A DNA stretch of 10,488 nt from an uncultured Collinsella sp. (GTDB lineage Bacteria > Actinomycetota > Coriobacteriia > Coriobacteriales > Coriobacteriaceae): positions 1-10,488 of the forward strand of contig URWZ01000042.1 in assembly GCA_900551625.1 (NCBI GenBank), written 5' to 3'. The notes under the pieces were generated by a model, which did not search any database, was not told the origin of the DNA, and worked only from the letters and a program-made list of their open reading frames with translations. This document shows, one piece after another, positions 7,465 through 10,488 of this stretch (position 1 is its first letter; each line of letters starts with the position of its first letter). The position numbers were made by a program, and so were the translations under genes.

Positions 7465-7538
7465 GTGCCTCGTCGATGCCCCGAGATGGGCAAAACCAAG
7501 GCATGCTGCCCGCTGCGGATAGGTGGTGTACTTCCCAG

Positions 7539-7580
7539 CGTGCATTTTTGGGAGTATTCAGCAAGCTCTTAAGAATGCAT
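7539..7580 (+). repeat. Repeat copy 1: CGTGCA-N6-GGAGTATTCAGCA within a long hairpin
   Basis: CGTGCA, six spacer bases TTTTTG and GGAGTATTCAGCA fill 7539-7563. Around it, 7541-7554 can pair with 7566-7579 (arms beginning TGCATT and ending AATGCA) with a few G.U pairs, which leaves an 11-base loop TATTCAGCAAG. An inverted second copy lies at 7750-7774. Confidence 0.65.
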
Positions 7581-7749
7581 AACGTTTTGAATGGCCCGTA
7601 GTGGTCCGCAGGCGCCCATCGGCAGCCATTGTGGGCGGGCTATCGATGAGTGGAGGGGGTTGTTACTGAGTTTTTGCTTTGCGACGACCTGCAACACTGC
7701 TGTAACCGCGTCGTTTTGTCGTTCGCGATGGGGTCGTTGGGGCCCACGG

Positions 7750-7774
7750 TGCTGAATACTCCGTTTTTTGCACG
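7750..7774 (-). repeat. Repeat copy 2 (inverted): CGTGCA-N6-GGAGTATTCAGCA
   Basis: Read on the minus strand this is CGTGCA, AAAAAC, GGAGTATTCAGCA. It is identical to copy 1 at 19 of 25 positions, and all the differences fall in the six-base spacer. On the plus strand ACGG and CCGT flank the core and are followed by a run of six Ts, giving a weak terminator-like hairpin. Confidence 0.65.
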
Positions 7775-7863
7775 GCCCAAGGTGGGGTACCCTGAGACGA
7801 AGTAAAAAGATTCCTCATTTCTATGCAGATACCGATAGGATTTATGCAAGATTGGGATTGTAA

Positions 7864-7950
7864 GCCGTGCGCGTGCGTAAAATCGGCGGGAGGACGTCTG
7901 GAGGTGGCTCGGCTCCCAGAGCCTTGCGCGTGCAGAACGGTTAAAATCGG
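7864..7950 (+). repeat. Degenerate direct repeat upstream of the M42 peptidase
   Basis: GCCGTGCGCGTGC (7864-7876) followed by TAAAATCGG (7878-7886) recurs as GCCTTGCGCGTGC (7921-7933) and TAAAATCGG (7942-7950), with eight bases instead of one between the two parts. Each TAAAAT is five of six to a -10 consensus, so the copies may be promoter-associated. Neither has a good -35. A GGCTC/GAGCC inverted repeat (7906-7923) lies between them. Confidence 0.5.
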
Positions 7951-7983
7951 GACTCGGTCTTAGTTTTGCTTGGAAGGATGCAC

Positions 7984-9027
7984 ATGGCTTCTGTAATCGA
8001 TGCTTCTCTAGAGGAGACGCTCTCCTATATCGCGGGACAGCTTAAGACGCTGACTTCTATTGCTTCGCCTACGGGCTATACCCGTGCGGCGACTGATTAT
8101 CTAATGGAAACGTTGCGCGATATGGGCTTTGGGCCCGAGCGCTCCAATAAAGGCAACGTGCTCGTTGAGCTTGGTGGTGAGGGTGAGCCGCTCGTACTGG
8201 CGAGCCATGTCGATACCCTGGGCGCCATGGTGCGTTCCATTAAGGACAATGGCCGCCTGCGTCCCACGACGCTTGGTGGGCACCAGTGGTCTACGGCCGA
8301 TGGCGAGAACTGCACCGTCTACACGCGTGACGGTAATGTCTACACGGGCGTGGTCCTCAATACTGAGCCTTCGGCGCATGTGGCCGATGAGCCGGTCAAG
8401 ACCATCGAGAAGAACATGGAAATCCTGCTCGACGAGAACGTTGACAGCAAGGATGACGTGCTTGAGCTGGGCATTCAGACGGGCGACATCATCGCTATGG
8501 ATCCGCGCACCACGGTGACGGAGAGCGGCTACATCAAGAGTCGCTTCCTTGACGACAAGCTGTCCGCGTCGATTCTGCTGGGTTTGGCCCGCGCCGTCGC
8601 CGACGACGAGGTGACGCTTTCGCGCAAGGTATCGCTGCTCTTTACGGTGTACGAGGAGGTCGGCCACGGCGGCGCCTTCGTGCCGGCCGACACGCGCGAG
8701 ATGATCAGCGTTGACATGGGCTGCGTGGGCGACGACCTGGGCTGCACCGAGCGCATGGTGTCGATTTGCGCCAAGGATTCGGGTGGCCCCTATAACTACG
8801 ATCTGGTGACCACGCTGTCCAACATCGCGCGCGAGCTGGAGCTCGATTACGCCATCGATGTGTACCCACACTACGGCTCCGACGTCGAGGCCACGCTCTC
8901 GGCCGGCTACGACATTCGCCATGGCCTGATCGGCCCCGGCGTGTACGCGAGCCACAACTACGAGCGCAGCCACATCGACGGTGTGCGTAACACCTTTGAG
9001 CTCGTCCGCGCCTACGTACAGCGCTAG
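7984..9027 (+). CDS. M42 family metallopeptidase (aminopeptidase)
   Basis: This 347-residue cytoplasmic protein belongs to the M42 family (glutamyl aminopeptidase/FrvX/TET type). Such enzymes use two metal ions and usually form dodecamers that trim N-terminal residues from short peptides. Visible active-site residues are H75 and D77 in SHVDTLG, D190 in FLDDKLSA, the EE pair E224-E225 in EEVGHGG (E224 catalytic base), D244 in SVDMG and H324 in ASHNYERSH. All expected metal ligands are present. The insert between about 85 and 180 fits the family's small beta-barrel dimerisation domain. I chose ATG 7984 because GGAAGG at 7972-7977 sits six bases upstream. ATG 7978 overlaps that site, and a TTG at 7966 would precede it. 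Length is normal for M42. It is probably monocistronic, with its own terminator downstream. The substrate preference cannot be told from sequence. Confidence 0.93.
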   Translation: MASVIDASLEETLSYIAGQLKTLTSIASPTGYTRAATDYLMETLRDMGFGPERSNKGNVLVELGGEGEPLVLASHVDTLGAMVRSIKDNGRLRPTTLGGHQWSTADGENCTVYTRDGNVYTGVVLNTEPSAHVADEPVKTIEKNMEILLDENVDSKDDVLELGIQTGDIIAMDPRTTVTESGYIKSRFLDDKLSASILLGLARAVADDEVTLSRKVSLLFTVYEEVGHGGAFVPADTREMISVDMGCVGDDLGCTERMVSICAKDSGGPYNYDLVTTLSNIARELELDYAIDVYPHYGSDVEATLSAGYDIRHGLIGPGVYASHNYERSHIDGVRNTFELVRAYVQR

Positions 9028-9064
9028 GGGAGCAGCTTGCGACTCGGCTGACCAATTGCTCTAA

Positions 9065-9088
9065 GGCCCGATTGCTCGGGCCTTTTTT
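9065..9088 (+). terminator. Rho-independent terminator of the M42 peptidase gene
   Basis: GGCCCGA (9065-9071) and TCGGGCC (9076-9082) form a seven-pair stem with loop TTGC, followed by six Ts. Confidence 0.93.
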
Positions 9089-9097
9089 CGCGTCAGT

Positions 9098-9158
9098 CTG
9101 TTTAGTATTATGCTGTATGTAACTAATTAACTTTACGTTTGGAATACTTAACGAGGTG
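9098..9158 (+). promoter_or_regulatory. AT-rich promoter/operator-like region and ribosome binding site of the HipA-like gene
   Basis: This short stretch is much richer in A and T than its surroundings. It contains a TATTAT -10-like hexamer (9106-9111), an inverted repeat AGTATT/AATACT (9104-9109 and 9143-9148) and a central TAATTA. GAGGTGAT at 9153-9160 matches the anti-Shine-Dalgarno region well and lies 11 bases before ATG 9168. No clear -35 can be assigned. Confidence 0.4.
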
Positions 9159-9167
9159 ATGCGGCGT

Positions 9168-10451
9168 ATGGATACATCTGAGTACTTGTCTATGGGTGAT
9201 GCTGCCCACCTGTTGGGCGTTACGAAAGCCCGCATATCTCAACTTGCCGCATCGGGAACGCTCGCGTGCGGTATTGTGGGCGGACGGAAGATGGTTGAGT
9301 ATGATTCTGCGGTCGCCTATCAAAAGGTCCGCAAACGTGGACGCCGTCCTGCGGCAGATGTGGGGCGCAAGTTTACGCTGATGTCGGCCGACCATGAGGT
9401 CGCGCATGTCTCATTTGATCCGTCGCGTGAGTTTCCCTTCGAAATTGCGGAGGTCCTCGATGCGCAGAGGATGCCGTTTGGCACGTGCTCGAGTTCTTCT
9501 CCTACGGCGAATAAACGGGAGCTCAACGTGTGGTGGAGCCATCGGTCGGTGCCTGACGTCCGCCCCGGGCTTGTCTCGCGCTATCGTGAACTGGGAATTG
9601 CCAGTGGCATCGAGGTTCCGGTTCAGTGCCTGGGCCTCTCGCTTTCGGATTGCTATTGGCTGAGGCCGGCCGATTGCGACGGGCTCGAATGGCGAAACCT
9701 CAATTACTTTGAGAACGAATTTGAGCGATCGGCGCCCGAGGGGCGTTCGGGTTGGCTGGAGGGCATCGGTCTTAAAAATCCCGACAACACATCCGAGGGC
9801 GAGCTTCCTAAATCGTGGATGATCCGAAACGGCATTCGCGTTTTGGCTAAAGGTTGCGGGATGGACGATCAGCGTCCCTTTAACGAAGCGGTTGCAACGG
9901 CTCTACATCGTCGCTTGCTGTTGGAGGGCGAGTTTGTTCCTTATACGGTTGAGCGGATGTTCAATGGCCCCGTGTGCCTGTGCGAGGATTTTCTTGACGG
10001 CCGCGAGGAATACGTTCCGGCTGTTTACGTTAAGGGCGCACTTGGTAGCCAGCGGGGAAACTCGACATACGATCGATACTGTTGCTACCTCGGCAAGCAT
10101 GGTGTCGATGAGGCCGCTGTGAGAAGGTCTATGTCGCAGATGATTGTCTGCGATGCCCTTTTGGCCAACAGCGACCGCCATTGGCGAAACTTCGGCATCA
10201 TCCGCAATGTCGACACCCTGGAGATAAAACCTGCTCCGCTGTTCGATAGCGGCAACTGCCTGTGGTACAACGTACCAACTGCCGTGCTCGCAGCTGGGGA
10301 GTTTGGGTTTTCCGCTAAGCCGTTTGGGCCCGACCCTTTCGTCCAGCTGTCGCTTGCGGACTCGCTCGATTGGTTCGATTCATCGCGGCTCAACGGATTT
10401 GTTGATGAGGCGATCGAGATTCTTTCGCAGAGCGAATGGGCGACGGCGGAG
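9168..10451 (+). CDS. HipA-like kinase with N-terminal helix-turn-helix (3' partial)
   Basis: The 428 residues present fall into three parts. Residues about 5-50 form a MerR/excisionase-style helix-turn-helix (SMGDAAHLLGVTKARISQLA). A basic linker follows, with KRGRRPA at 56-62, which resembles an AT-hook. From about 68 on the protein resembles HipA-like Ser/Thr kinases of Firmicutes, including LSLSDCYWLRP (157-167). Kinase features are a likely ATP-binding lysine at K228, the catalytic-loop signature NSDRHWRN (334-341, with D336 and N341) and the metal-binding PLFDSG (357-362, D360). HipA of E. coli phosphorylates glutamyl-tRNA synthetase and is neutralised by a separate DNA-binding partner, HipB. 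Here a DNA-binding module is on the same chain and no partner gene precedes it. The target is unknown. The start is ATG 9168, the best-spaced after GAGGTGAT; ATG 9159 in the same frame is too close. The adapter removes the C-terminus, probably only a short tail judging by relatives. Confidence 0.82.
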
Positions 10452-10488
10452 CTGTCTCTTATACACATCTCCGAGCCCACGAGACGCT
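10452..10488 (+). other. Nextera i7-side sequencing adapter (not biological)
   Basis: CTGTCTCTTATACACATCT (10452-10470) is the Tn5 mosaic end and CCGAGCCCACGAGAC (10471-10485) the Nextera read-2 adapter. The final GCT would be the first bases of an i7 index. The HipA-like frame runs through it without a stop, so any residue after base 10451 is false. Confidence 0.98.

Larger units (their letters stand above)
7466..7983. other. Gene-free, repeat-rich intergenic region
   Basis: This roughly 520-bp stretch between the fucO terminator and the M42 peptidase has no convincing gene, tRNA or known RNA. It holds an inverted pair of a 25-bp motif (7539-7563 and 7750-7774), three GTCGTT copies at 7710-7738, and a degenerate direct repeat (7864-7886 and 7921-7950) near the peptidase. 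A 69-codon minus-strand frame (7640-7849) spans part of it. That frame has a TTG start, no ribosome binding site and an interior low-complexity repeat, so I do not call it a gene. The region may be a mobile or structural repeat specific to the lineage, or contain an unrecognised RNA. Confidence 0.6.

Noticed and set aside
6210..7499. 429-codon minus-strand frame antisense to fucO
   Set aside because: It is a Gly/His/Val-rich shadow produced by the biased codons of fucO, and it runs across the terminator.
7710..7738. Three GTCGTT copies as a possible CRISPR or iteron array
   Set aside because: The units are six bases long and irregularly spaced, with no longer repeat. This fits neither CRISPR nor a replication origin.
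7640..7849. 69-codon minus-strand frame in the intergenic region
   Set aside because: It starts with TTG, has no ribosome binding site and overlaps the inverted repeat. It is more likely a by-product of a repeated intergenic element, though a small protein cannot be excluded.
10085..10480. 131-codon minus-strand frame at the right end
   Set aside because: Its start lies in the i7-side adapter and it is antisense to the HipA-like catalytic region.

Overview
This window looks like a single sequenced DNA molecule with library adapters still attached. It appears to be a chimera of two unrelated gut bacteria. Bases 1-42 are the Illumina Nextera i5-side adapter, including what reads as an i5 index, and 10452-10488 are the i7-side adapter. 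Only about 43-10451 is biological.

Left segment (43 to about 2080): the 3' part of a WalK/PhoR-type sensor histidine kinase, overlapping by 8 bp the start of a YycH-like gene. Its very high GC content, near-exclusive CTG/CTC leucine codons and the walK-yycH order suggest a GC-rich Clostridia member such as an Oscillospiraceae (inference).

Right segment (about 2080 to 10451): gene content, codon use and intergenic elements fit a Coriobacteriia member, most likely Collinsella (inference, no search possible). The YycH-like reading frame runs without a stop into the C-terminal part of a CPBP intramembrane protease. I read this in-frame 'fusion' as a template-switch or assembly artefact.

The layout of the right segment is as follows. 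The CPBP protease gene (+) converges on a YgiQ-family radical SAM gene (-), and their stop codons share a CTAG. A divergent intergenic region with a perfect 12-bp inverted repeat follows. Next come a DUF1275/YoaK membrane protein gene (+) with a terminator, a fucO-like lactaldehyde reductase gene (+) behind operator-like sequences and ended by a strong terminator, and a roughly 520-bp gene-free stretch rich in repeats. An M42 metallopeptidase gene (+) with its own terminator follows. Last is a HipA-like kinase gene (+) with an N-terminal helix-turn-helix, cut off by the right adapter.

The plus-strand genes of the right segment look like separate transcription units, because terminators lie between them. 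No pathway links them. The fermentative reductase and the peptidase suit an anaerobic gut fermenter. The biologically most interesting item is the one-polypeptide DNA-binding plus HipA-like kinase. The most important practical item is the chimera.
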